Source of the DNA: Stramenopiles sp. TOSAG23-2
Taxonomy: Eukaryota > Sar
Length of the DNA stretch: 19,310 nucleotides
Assembly: GCA_900128395.1 (NCBI GenBank)
Contig: LT649585.1
Location: 1 to 19,310 of the forward strand
Reading direction: 5' to 3'
The position numbers and the translations under genes are program-made. The notes beneath the pieces were generated by a model. The model ran no database searches. It was not told the DNA's origin and saw only the letters and a program-made list of their open reading frames with translations. Shown piece after piece: positions 9,044 through 17,559 of this stretch (positions are counted from its first letter, which is position 1; each line of letters begins with the position of its first letter).

Positions 9044-9321
9044 TCGATAAAAAAAAATATCTTTTGTGTGTTGTATAAATAAAAAATATCTTTTTGTTAC
9101 AATAACTTCTATGTTCTCAGATGATATATGTTTTTTGTTTTATAGTACAGTCATTTAGTACAAACACATTATAGTGTTTTGATAGGAACAAGTGAAAAAA
9201 TTTTAAAATTGGCCATAATATAAATTGGCTATATATATATAATATACTTTATTACAGTAGTATGATGCGTAATAAAAGAATATTAATAATATCTTAATCT
9301 TTTTTTCTTCTGTCACACGTA
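9044..9321. other. Divergent upstream region of the crotonase and hexosaminidase genes
   Basis: An AT-rich spacer between two divergently oriented genes, presumably holding the crotonase promoter and the distal part of the hexosaminidase promoter. A short direct repeat of the form AAAAAATATCTTTT(T)GT occurs twice near 9051-9066 and 9081-9096. I see no gene, RNA or clear TATA element that stands out from the A/T background. Confidence 0.5.
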
Positions 9322-9983
9322 GTAATAACATATATATTTGTGCATTTGCTTTATCTTGAATAATATTTCTAATCTGTTTGTGATATAGTAGTAAAAGTAA
9401 TAGTAGTAGTATTCTCATTACGTATCGTATAAATATAGTAATAATAATTATTGTACATGTGAGAAATCGTTGCCATAATGCAGCAACGAAATAAAAGCAA
9501 GTCGCCACGGACACGACAAAAGACAAAAAAAGATAGGGAAAATGATCAACACTTTTGTACAACAGAGATGCAAATTATTGTATGCTCATTATTAGTATCA
9601 TATGTATTAGTATTTTTCGTTTTTAAATTAGCAGATAAAGATTTTTCAATATGTAATAACATATATATTTGTGCATTTGCTTTATCTTGAATAATATTTC
9701 TAATCTGTTTGTGATATAGTAGTAAAAGTAATAGTAGTAGTATTCTCATTACGTATCGTATAAATATAGTAATAATAATTATTGTACATGTGAGAAATCG
9801 TTGCCATAATGCAGCAACGAAATAAAAGCAAGTCGCCACGGACACGACAAAAGACAAAAAAAGATAGGGAAAATGATCAACACTTTTGTACAACAGAGAT
9901 GCAAATTATTGTATGCTCATTATTAGTATCATATGTATTAGTATTTTTCGTTTTTAAATTAGCAGATAAAGATTTTTCAATAT
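9322..9983. repeat. Perfect 331-bp tandem duplication
   Basis: Copy 1 is 9322-9652 and copy 2 is 9653-9983. I compared them base by base by eye and found no difference. Each copy holds about 156 bp of 5' flank plus the start ATG and first 58 codons of the hexosaminidase. The junction shows no obvious microhomology with the flanks (A before copy 1, T before copy 2). Perfect identity in A/T-rich DNA means either a very recent duplication or an assembly duplication. Confidence 0.95.
9478..9690 (+). pseudogene. Duplicated 5' fragment of the hexosaminidase gene
   Basis: A 70-codon frame whose first 58 codons are identical to those of the intact gene starting at 9809, including the cytoplasmic basic tail and the signal-anchor helix. 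Frame homology is lost at the duplication junction (after codon 58). The frame then runs 12 codons through copy 2's upstream DNA to a TGA. If transcribed from the upstream promoter copy, it would encode a short truncated membrane peptide or act as an upstream ORF ahead of the real start. It has no independent function that I can recognise. Confidence 0.8.
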
Positions 9984-12466
9984 TATACACTGTAAAACAA
10001 AGCCACGTAAATATAGATATATATAACCTCTTGCCAAAAATTCAAGATATAAATTCATTTAGTACAAATTCAATGCTTCAGACAAACGTTGAGTATGATG
10101 ATATTGTAGCATATATGACTTCGCCGACAAAAAGTTTGAAAATCGATCCTCAATCAGCATGTGCGTCCAGTGTTGAGGGTACGTGTCGTAGTGCAGGAAA
10201 TATTTTTGATAAAGATCCGAAATCTCGGTGGTCCAGCATGTGGGAAAATAAACAATATATATCATTTAGAATAGATCAAACAAACATTTGCAATACAATA
10301 TCACAAATTAGTATTATATGGGAAACTGCTGCAGCAAAAGAATATGCAATAGAAATATCAAACAACGGAAAGAACTGGACAGAAATAGGTCATTTTAAAA
10401 CAAATCGAAAGAATTGGAAAGTACATACGGATTTAATAACACTGGCAAGTCCAATTTGTTGTGTACCACTATGGCGAATCAATTGCATATCACGTGCGAC
10501 GAAATATGGTTTTAGTATTCATGAAATAGTTTTGATTAAAAAGGATGATGATGACAATAATAATAATAATGATAATATAAAAAAACGTGTCCGTAAATGT
10601 AAACGATTATTAAAAGCAATTAAAGTTTTGAGTGGTACAATTAAGCAATCATTGTTACCATGTGAAAAGAAAGACTCTACAGCAATGGTAAAATATGGTG
10701 GTATGATTATAAACAATAGAAAAAGTAGAAGACGTGTTAAAAATCGTCCATATGCAATTTTTCCAGAACCATCAAAATTGTATAAATTTAGCAGGAATTT
10801 AGTTACATTTCAATTACATAAATTAAAGATCGTAGGTGTTGATGATTCAAAACCGTTTTTACAAAACGGAATTAAAATATGGAAAGAATATATGAAAAAA
10901 CAATTTTCAACTCCTATCAATTATAGAAAAGATGATGATGATACTGACGACAAGAAGGACAGAAACAAGGAAATTTCAACCATATCAATTACTATTTTAT
11001 CTAAAACTGCTGTTGGTGAAGAAATTGATTTTTTCGAAAATGTTGAATCATATAAATTACATATTCCAAATAAAAAACATGGTAAAATTCAAATACAAAG
11101 TAAAAGTGAAATGGGTATATTAAGAGGTTTGACCACGTTGCTACAGCTGTGCCAACATTATCATTATATCAAATCTGATAATAGTAACGAATATAATAAT
11201 AGAAAAGATGGTAAATGCCATGGTGTAAATGATTATTGCTATGAAATACCAGGTGTACCTATATTTATTCGTGATGAACCCTATTTAAAATACAGAGGGT
11301 TACTTGTAGATAGTGCGCGTGTTCATTTAACAGCTTTAAATTTGCAGCAAATTATCGACACCATGTTTATGATGAAATTTAATGTACTTCATTGGCATTT
11401 GTCTGATGATGTACATTTTGGATTGAAATTAATGTGGTATAAAAATAAGCCCTTGTGGGAGAAAGGAGCTTGTAGTCCAGAGGAAGTTCTTGGGAAAACA
11501 GAAGTACAAGCTATCGTCCAATATGCAAATGAACGTGGAATTTTAATCATACCAGAGCTTGATCTGCCTGGACATGCATTGTCATGGACTAAAAGTTTTC
11601 CGGATTTATTAGCAACAAAAGCATGTGGTACATGGGGCGTACCGATTGATGTAACAAGAGATAGTGCATATGCTATTGTTAAATCAGTATATTTAGAAGT
11701 TTATGAATGGTTCAATATAAAGCAATCAAAATTTTTGCACCTTGGTGGGGATGAAATAAATGAAAAATGCTGGGAAGACGACCCTGAAATTAAAAAACGG
11801 GCTGAAGATTTGAAAATTCCTATATATGGATTAGCATCGTATTTCTTCTTCAATATAATAAGAGTATTGAATATCGATATTGATGAAAATATCAATACTA
11901 TCATATGGCAAGAGAGTGCAATTCCGTTATTATCCGTATACAACAAAAATCGTGATGTATGGCCGGTAAAGAAAACGTTTTTAATTCATATTTGGAAAAC
12001 AAAAGAGTGGGAAAATACCAACATATTGCAAGATGCTGAGAGCATGCCGATGCTAGCAAAGGAAAATTTCAAATTTATCATGTCAAAAGGTTGGTATCTG
12101 AATGATGATGATCAAGAGCAGTGCAAGACGTTTAAACAATGTTATAAACGAAATCCTGACATTATAGTAAATGCTAAACTTGAAGATGAAAATAACAATT
12201 ATAATAAAGAAAAAAGTTTGATAGAAGTAGAAGAAGGAGACTTCAGCGATGTCGGCTCTTCAAATGCAAATAAATTGAACATATTTGGAGGTGAAGTTAG
12301 TATGTGGGAGACACATCCTGAAACCATTCCAACTATGTATAAACGTATGGCAGCAATAAGTGATCGTATGTGGAACAAGCAAATGGAAAGGAAAATTAAA
12401 GGCATTTTGAAAAAAGAGAAAAAAGCAGATGAATATGTTCAATTTTTAAATGGTGTCTTATTGTAA
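9809..12466 (+). CDS. Membrane-anchored GH20 beta-N-acetylhexosaminidase with discoidin domain
   Basis: An 885-aa glycoside hydrolase family 20 enzyme, removing terminal beta-linked GlcNAc/GalNAc from glycans. Residues 1-30 are basic and polar, and 31-50 are a hydrophobic signal-anchor, giving a type II topology with a lumenal or extracellular catalytic part. Residues about 117-244 form a discoidin/F5-8C (CBM32-like) carbohydrate-binding domain. A low-complexity D/N/K linker follows. Residues about 313-490 match the GH20 N-terminal domain, and 492-860 the catalytic barrel. Catalytic features present are GLLVDSAR (substrate-binding Arg), LHWHLSDD, PELDLPGHA, HLGGDE with the D648-E649 pair, IIWQES, GWYL and GGEVSMWE. 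All key residues are in place, so it should be active. An insertion of acidic low-complexity sequence lies between GWYL and GGE. The 5' end is duplicated just upstream. It may act in Golgi N-glycan trimming, or in lysosomal or surface chitin/glycan turnover. Confidence 0.93.
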   Translation: MQQRNKSKSPRTRQKTKKDRENDQHFCTTEMQIIVCSLLVSYVLVFFVFKLADKDFSILYTVKQSHVNIDIYNLLPKIQDINSFSTNSMLQTNVEYDDIVAYMTSPTKSLKIDPQSACASSVEGTCRSAGNIFDKDPKSRWSSMWENKQYISFRIDQTNICNTISQISIIWETAAAKEYAIEISNNGKNWTEIGHFKTNRKNWKVHTDLITLASPICCVPLWRINCISRATKYGFSIHEIVLIKKDDDDNNNNNDNIKKRVRKCKRLLKAIKVLSGTIKQSLLPCEKKDSTAMVKYGGMIINNRKSRRRVKNRPYAIFPEPSKLYKFSRNLVTFQLHKLKIVGVDDSKPFLQNGIKIWKEYMKKQFSTPINYRKDDDDTDDKKDRNKEISTISITILSKTAVGEEIDFFENVESYKLHIPNKKHGKIQIQSKSEMGILRGLTTLLQLCQHYHYIKSDNSNEYNNRKDGKCHGVNDYCYEIPGVPIFIRDEPYLKYRGLLVDSARVHLTALNLQQIIDTMFMMKFNVLHWHLSDDVHFGLKLMWYKNKPLWEKGACSPEEVLGKTEVQAIVQYANERGILIIPELDLPGHALSWTKSFPDLLATKACGTWGVPIDVTRDSAYAIVKSVYLEVYEWFNIKQSKFLHLGGDEINEKCWEDDPEIKKRAEDLKIPIYGLASYFFFNIIRVLNIDIDENINTIIWQESAIPLLSVYNKNRDVWPVKKTFLIHIWKTKEWENTNILQDAESMPMLAKENFKFIMSKGWYLNDDDQEQCKTFKQCYKRNPDIIVNAKLEDENNNYNKEKSLIEVEEGDFSDVGSSNANKLNIFGGEVSMWETHPETIPTMYKRMAAISDRMWNKQMERKIKGILKKEKKADEYVQFLNGVLL

Positions 12467-12962
12467 ATTGTACTCGTAAAATATTAACATGCAACAATGC
12501 ACTTTTGTGTTTACACCACAGACGACCGGCGATGACTGAATACTGAACTGACATCAGGAGTATTTTGATACGTTCGTATTTCGTATTATCACGGGCGTGT
12601 GGCGAGTCAGGGGTATTTTGTCCTCTGTGCTACGAACACTAAAATAATAAAGAATATTATAAAATATTTTTGTGTTTTTGTGTAAAAAAATATACCCTCG
12701 TATTTTTTATTTTCACTCCGGCAATTCCTTACTCTCCTTTAATTGTTTTCAAGGTATTCTCTTCAAAAGAATGCAATAACGGAGAGGCAATAATCTATCA
12801 CATACTATTATCATATCATAACTATTACGAATCTTCTCACATATAAAATTTTACGCATTTTTATATATATATCATGAATATATAATATATAATTTGCGAA
12901 CGCGTATATCATTTTTTTCTTGCCCCAGAGAAAAACTACGTGTACAAACCTTTCGTCCAAAT
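12467..12962. other. Convergent spacer with short direct repeats and a dispersed 22-mer
   Basis: This 496-bp spacer lies between the 3' ends of the hexosaminidase and phosphotransferase genes. The part at 12515-12640 is noticeably richer in G/C than the surrounding spacer and holds a 14-nt direct repeat, TCAGGRGTATTTTG (12554-12567, 12607-12620). A 22-mer at 12759-12780 recurs near the window end. No open reading frame of coding character and no tRNA cloverleaf is visible. Confidence 0.55.
12759..12780. repeat. Dispersed 22-mer, copy 1
   Basis: CTCTTCAAAAGAATGCAATA plus AC matches 19129-19150 with one mismatch (G/A). Short flanking similarities (AATTCCT before, TCTATC after) suggest a longer, diverged element. 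The core ATTCTCTTCAAAAGAAT is partly palindromic. It could be a relic of a small mobile element or a conserved 3'-end signal. Confidence 0.55.
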
Positions 12963-14294
12963 TTACAGTCTCTTCCCATCCAATTTATGTTGTATTGGTA
13001 TTAAACATTGTAAATCTAATACTGAACAAATTTCACTAATAACATCAATTACCCAAGAACCATAGGTAACAATGCTTTGTAACATTAAATATTGAACAAA
13101 CATAAGCCCATTCAAATTTTGAAACATTCCAATACCTGTTTGTGTCAAGAACTCAATGATGTCTGACATGAAAAATAATCCGAATGCAACAATAAATAAA
13201 TTAGGCTGCAAAAGCGAAAAAGTACCATGTCCCATATTTAACACAATACGCTGTGTTGTTACATAAACAGTTGATAAAGCTATCATCATTAAAATATAAT
13301 GCGGATATAGAACCATTAAGTTTGTATTTAATACACTACACGTGTATATCAAGAGGCATGATGGCACTAAAACAGACAGAAACTCTAAAAATAATTTAGA
13401 GTCTGTTGGTGTAGATAGCAGAGTAGTTATCACCATGAAAGAACCGGAAGGTATAAGTCCACCATATATGAATAATTCATTTGGCTGTATTTCAATGTCT
13501 GGATATCCAAACATTTCCAATGTGCCAATAGGTGTTGTCCAAAATGATATTGGTAGAAATGCACTTATCACATGTGTAAATATTATTACAAGCTGCGTTT
13601 CTGACACACCAACAACACCACCCATGCTGTGTTGCAATGTTCCAGTGCGAGACTCTGCTAATTGTGCAATATAAAACGGTAATTGCGAAGCCGCTAATGC
13701 ATATATTGCTAGTGGTGTTGGCCCTGTTTGTAACGTTGTGCAAAATATAATTGAGCAAAGTGGAGTAGATAATGCATCGCAGCCATGGTCAAATAATTGC
13801 CCTAATGGACTCCCATTCTTCGTACGCCTAGCATGTTTTCCATCCATGGCATCTAACGTTTGATACAGGAATAATGTTATGCCACAGGTGAAATTGACCC
13901 AAGGGCGTATATCACCTTTCATGTTAAAATTCGTTTCATTACCAATTAAAAAATAGGCAAAAACATTAAAAAATAAACCAAGCAAAGTTACTAAATTAGG
14001 TGCAAATGATGAATTTACGAAATCATCACTACCATCACCTTTGGCCCCTTTCTTCAACAACGTACTAGGTATCAATTGAGCGCACCATAGCCAAAATGGA
14101 TTCATTAGGTTATCGATTGGTGTGTATGCACCACCTTTGTATTTATGCGTTGCAATATGAAATAAACTATCATCCGATAGGCGTCGTGTAAAGTAACCTT
14201 TAGCATTTTCTGCACGTTTACGGGCTAATTTTTCATCTGTTAACATTGTGTATAAATATTTTTTTTGTTCTTTTCGTAATAAAGATAAATACAA
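12963..14294 (-). CDS. CDP-alcohol phosphotransferase (choline/ethanolamine phosphotransferase)
   Basis: A 443-aa polytopic membrane enzyme of the Kennedy pathway, transferring phosphocholine or phosphoethanolamine from its CDP ester to diacylglycerol in the ER/Golgi. The full CDP-alcohol signature D-x2-DG-x2-AR-x8-G-x3-D-x3-D is present: D148, D151-G152, A155-R156, G165, D169 and D173. The family N-terminal motif KYKGG...NPFW lies at about 51-68, and APNLVTLLGL at 98-107. About eight to ten hydrophobic segments follow, as in CPT1/EPT1. An insert of about 15 residues (KKGAKGDGSDDFVNSS) separates PFW from APNL. Choline versus ethanolamine specificity cannot be read from the sequence. Met17 (ATG at 14246-14244) is an equally credible start, because residues 1-16 add little and most family members begin close to the conserved region. 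The gene is divergent from the amine oxidase, 166 bp away (214 bp if Met17 is used). Confidence 0.94.
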   Translation of the reverse strand: MYLSLLRKEQKKYLYTMLTDEKLARKRAENAKGYFTRRLSDDSLFHIATHKYKGGAYTPIDNLMNPFWLWCAQLIPSTLLKKGAKGDGSDDFVNSSFAPNLVTLLGLFFNVFAYFLIGNETNFNMKGDIRPWVNFTCGITLFLYQTLDAMDGKHARRTKNGSPLGQLFDHGCDALSTPLCSIIFCTTLQTGPTPLAIYALAASQLPFYIAQLAESRTGTLQHSMGGVVGVSETQLVIIFTHVISAFLPISFWTTPIGTLEMFGYPDIEIQPNELFIYGGLIPSGSFMVITTLLSTPTDSKLFLEFLSVLVPSCLLIYTCSVLNTNLMVLYPHYILMMIALSTVYVTTQRIVLNMGHGTFSLLQPNLFIVAFGLFFMSDIIEFLTQTGIGMFQNLNGLMFVQYLMLQSIVTYGSWVIDVISEICSVLDLQCLIPIQHKLDGKRL

Positions 14295-14460
14295 ACAACG
14301 CTTTCAATTGGCTTTTTTCTATCTATATAAATGTAAATAATTCTTCGTTTTTTTATTTTTTATATAATATTATTCTTTATAAATGTGATATTTACGAAAG
14401 GTATCGGTGTGATGATCCTATTTTTATTAATCCCTCTGCTGGTAAATTAATAATCATATA

Positions 14461-16292
14461 ATGAATTCCATTTTTGTAGTAGTATTAATATCATTTTTGT
14501 CAAGTCATAAATATGTACATGCAACTGTTTTAAATAATAATAAAGGTAGTAATTATGATGTTGTCATAGTTGGAGCTGGCCTTACTGGATTATCAGCATG
14601 TAGAAAACTTACCATCCATAATATTAGTTGTATAGTCTTGGAAGCATCTGGTCGTGTTGGTGGAAGAACACGTAATTGGGATACTAGAACTGGAGAATAT
14701 GATACAATATCAAACGATGTAGTAGAAATTGGTGGCACTTTTATTAGCCCTTCACATACGTCTTTAATTTCACTTGGAAAAACACTTGGTTTCAATACGT
14801 ACAATGTTTCATTGGCAAATAATAATAACAGGAAAAATTTAAAGGAACCAGCAAAAACATGGCCATGGTGGTGGTGGGGAGAAGACACAAAATTAAAAAA
14901 TAGTAGTAGCAGTGGAAAGAAAAAATTGAAGTCAGTCTTTCATTCATTTGATGGTACTTTTGAATTTAGTACACCAAAAGAATTAACTAGCAATCTCAAT
15001 CAAGCTACTGTAAATGATCTTGAAAAAGTAGGAAAAGCGATGGATGAAGCCACACAAAATTTAAAAACTTGTGAATCTATTTCAAAAGAATGGGAAGAAT
15101 ACGATGTAATCACATTTGAAGGTTGGATACGGCAACAAACATATATTGAAGAATCAAGGGTAATATTAAGAAATATGTGTCGTGGTATGATTGCAAGTGA
15201 ACCAAGCCAAGTTTCTTTTCTATCGATAGTTAAGTCTATGAAAGGATGCTGGAGTGCAGGTGATGATGATCAATATCGATTGCAAGGTGGTAGTCAAGCA
15301 ATTAGTTTACAAATTTATGCCAATAAATTGTTTCCAATTGAATTAAATACCGGAGTGAATACAATATCACGTGATGAAAATACTGGAACGTTTTCTATAA
15401 ATGATGGAAAAATAAAATCTAATTATGTCATTGTGACTGGGACTCCAGCAGCAATTTCTAAAATAGCATTTACACCATTGTTAGACCATAATAGTATACA
15501 ATTATTGCAAAGAATTCCAATGGGGCAAAGTATGAAATTCTTCATTGTCTATGAAACCGCATGGTGGAGAAAAGAATCTACGTATGAAGGGGGTATATAT
15601 GCAACGAAAATGCCAGATTCCATTAGATTCAAATATCCGTTTAGTTGCCAAGATCATCGCCCATTCAACGATGATAGAGGAGGTACGTAATAAATTCTAT
15701 TTCCCTAAACCAAAAAAAAAAAAAAGATATTCTCTCTAACACGCCACTCATTTACATACTATACGCCCCATACATAGCTCTGATGTGTTGGATAGAAGGT
15801 AATGTTAACATACATTTTTTTAATTTATTAAATGATAATGAGCAGAAAGAAATGATATTAAATTTTATAAATACATCATTTAAATCAAATATTGAAGACA
15901 ATCATCTGAAAAGTAATTTAACACATCATGAACCATTGCTATTTCAACGATTTAATTGGGCAGATCAAAATCATATTTACGGTGCATACACAGGATTTTT
16001 TATACCGGGAGTACAACACATACCTGAAATGTGGCGATGCGTTGCAGACAATTTTGGAGAAAAATTGCCTAATATGCCTAACCTTTGGTTTGCCGGTGCA
16101 GATTATTGGACTGGCATTGGAAACGGTTATATGGAAGGTGCGGTGAGGCATGGACACACAGAAAAATTGCCTAATATGCCTAACCTTTGGTTTGCCGGTG
16201 CAGATTATTGGACTGGCATTGGAAACGGTTATATGGAAGGTGCGGTGAGGCATGGACACACAGTTGCAGATGAAATTATTAAACGAGTATGA
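14461..16292 (+). CDS. Flavin-containing amine oxidase (two exons, C-terminal motif duplicated)
   Basis: Two exons, 14461-15682 and 15778-16292, join to a 578-aa FAD-dependent amine oxidase, which oxidises amines to imines with release of hydrogen peroxide. Residues 1-22 form a signal peptide, so the enzyme is probably secreted or lumenal. The dinucleotide-binding motif VVIVGAGLTGLSACRKL is followed by VLEASGRVGGRTRN and the MAO-type EIGGTFISPSHTSLISLGKTLG. After the intron, ALMCWIEG restores the family pattern. The C-terminal FAD motif (LWFAGADYWTGIGNGYMEGAVRHG) occurs twice because 102 bp are duplicated in frame. Without the extra copy the protein would be 544 aa, a normal family length. 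The Cys of covalent-FAD MAO-A/B is absent, so FAD is probably non-covalent. The substrate (monoamine, polyamine or amino acid) is unclear. The duplicated segment could distort the FAD site, or may be an assembly error. Confidence 0.88.
15683..15777 (+). other. Spliceosomal intron, 95 nt, phase 1
   Basis: The donor GTACGT starts at 15683 and the acceptor AG ends at 15777. Removing it joins G|CT into an Ala codon and links two frames whose products align to one amine oxidase. Without splicing, translation stops at the TAA at 15688. A branch-point-like CTAAC lies at 15736-15740, 37 nt before the acceptor AG. A homopolymer A run fills the middle. This is the only intron supported in the window. 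Confidence 0.85.
16059..16262 (+). repeat. Perfect 102-bp in-frame tandem duplication
   Basis: Copy 1 is 16059-16160 and copy 2 is 16161-16262, identical by eye. The period of 34 codons keeps the reading frame. The repeated peptide includes the C-terminal FAD-contacting motif of the amine oxidase. The breakpoint has a 2-bp AG microhomology (16058-59, 16160-61, 16262-63). Confidence 0.95.
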
Positions 16293-17043
16293 TAGGTACC
16301 AGGTATAATACATCTGTACTGTAAGTTGTGTATCAAATCAAAACATAAAAAACATATATTCACTTTTATTAGAGATCATTTTCTTTCTTCACTCTAGATA
16401 TATAAAAAATTCTCTTTTATTTATAAGGTTAAAGATTTTATTTTACTCATAATGTTAATATTCACTATATATGTGTAGTTACCAGAAATAATTAATACTC
16501 TTTATTACCTAAACAGAATTGCATAAAACAATCAATACTTTTTTATGGGACCCCTTTATGCATTTGCAATTAATAAAAAAATATATGTTAAAATATTTGT
16601 GGTATGCATATAAATTTTTATATAAGTAGAGAACCGCTTCTTTTTATTTTGTGTTTTTTCTTCTTCGCAGCTCATATCTTTTCCTTAATTTATTTACCTG
16701 TATAATAATATAGCATAATAATAGCACTGATGTGAAATTCCAAAATTGCTTGATTCTGGAACCGCGAAGGTTCAACTTTTGTGCTTTTGTGACGTGTAAA
16801 TGTGTAAATACATCACTATATATATAGCACTAGTATAAACATAATATATATACATTTTTATATATTACATATAACCCATATGGTTTATACCATAGCATAT
16901 ATATATTGTACCATATTACTATACCGATTGTGGTAAAAAGATATGTATTTATCTGTAGATATACATATATCGACGTGAAATTATAGATATATATATATAT
17001 ATAATAACAACATAAATATATAATTTGGAAAATATATACATCT
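16293..17043. other. Long AT-rich intergenic region upstream of the PAS gene
   Basis: A 751-bp gene-free spacer between two co-directional genes. It is dominated by A/T runs, including a TA dinucleotide stretch at about 16986-17002. The only island of mixed composition is near 16750-16800 and contains a heat-shock-element-like arrangement. No coding frame, tRNA or repeat family is seen. The 3' signal of the amine oxidase and the promoter of the PAS gene should lie here. Confidence 0.6.
16754..16773. promoter_or_regulatory. Possible heat-shock-element-like site
   Basis: TTCTGGAA (16754-16761) and GAAGGTTC (16766-16773) provide inverted GAA/TTC half-sites with 2-nt spacing, resembling eukaryotic HSF-binding units. 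It is about 270 bp upstream of the PAS start. The spacing between the two units is imperfect and the match may be chance. Confidence 0.2.
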
Positions 17044-17559
17044 ATGACATCAAGAAACATCATGAATTCACATTGCGTTATTTTGATAGATAGGGAAGGG
17101 TCCATTATATTTGTAAATTCAACATTATTGGAAATTATTGGATATACACGTGAAGATGTTGTGGGCAAATCGTTAACATTTTTACAATCGCCGACTATGA
17201 AACATTTGCATGCATCTTCTATTTGGAAACAATACATAAAAGATATTCGGCCTACTAATTTTAAAATGTTGATGTGTTTTATGACAAATATGGGTATTGA
17301 ATTCACAGTTCGAGCAAATGTAAAGACGATGGTAGAAGATGGCAAAGTACAAAAATATTTCTTAAGTTTTATATTTGAATCGCGTAACATTGTACATTCC
17401 CATCATCATGATATTAAGTATCCAAGAACAATATTCCAAGAAACAATCTATGCAAAAAGAGCATCATTATCAAATTCGTTACAATCTCCCACTTCGAATT
17501 TACATCAATATAGGGTAACTTACCCTATCCCACCTTTTAAAATCAAAAGTACAAGATAA
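17044..17559 (+). CDS. Small LOV-like PAS-domain protein lacking the photoactive cysteine
   Basis: A 171-aa protein made essentially of one PAS domain (residues about 10-110) with a polar C-terminal tail. The core reads ILIDREGSIIFVNSTLLEII, then GYTREDVVGK, matching the PAS sensor consensus. The following GKSLTFLQSP resembles the LOV signature GRNCRFLQGP, but the adduct-forming Cys is Leu44 and its neighbours are also changed. The terminal strand also lacks the LOV Gln (FLSFIFES). It is therefore unlikely to be a normal flavin photoreceptor. It may bind another ligand or mediate dimerisation. No output domain is fused. The ATG at 17044 is the first after an in-frame TAA at 17005, so the N-terminus is complete unless an upstream exon exists. 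The region about 45 codons from the end is low-complexity with His/Ser runs and has no recognisable motif. Confidence 0.75.
   Translation: MTSRNIMNSHCVILIDREGSIIFVNSTLLEIIGYTREDVVGKSLTFLQSPTMKHLHASSIWKQYIKDIRPTNFKMLMCFMTNMGIEFTVRANVKTMVEDGKVQKYFLSFIFESRNIVHSHHHDIKYPRTIFQETIYAKRASLSNSLQSPTSNLHQYRVTYPIPPFKIKSTR

Noticed and set aside
9203-9893. Two related minus-strand frames (119 and 115 codons) opposite the duplicated region
   Set aside because: They are antisense to the hexosaminidase 5' end and appear twice only because of the 331-bp duplication. The Ile/Leu/Tyr-rich content reflects A/T-rich DNA.
9653-9983. The second 331-bp copy as an intron, since it begins with GT
   Set aside because: The copy ends in CAATAT with no AG acceptor at the boundary, and it contains its own start codon continuous with the hexosaminidase frame. 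A duplication explains it fully.
15545-15739. A 64-codon frame overlapping the amine oxidase exon and intron
   Set aside because: It is out of frame with the enzyme and runs into the intron poly(A) tract. It has no coding character.
16830-17390. A 186-codon minus-strand frame over the PAS gene and its upstream spacer
   Set aside because: The product is a Tyr/Ile-rich string made from TA repeats and antisense PAS sequence. The plus-strand PAS frame has clear family motifs.
8075-17559. A functional gene cluster linking hexosaminidase, phosphotransferase, amine oxidase and crotonase
   Set aside because: The genes lie on alternating strands with independent spacers and act in different compartments. 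The neighbourhood looks like ordinary eukaryotic gene order.
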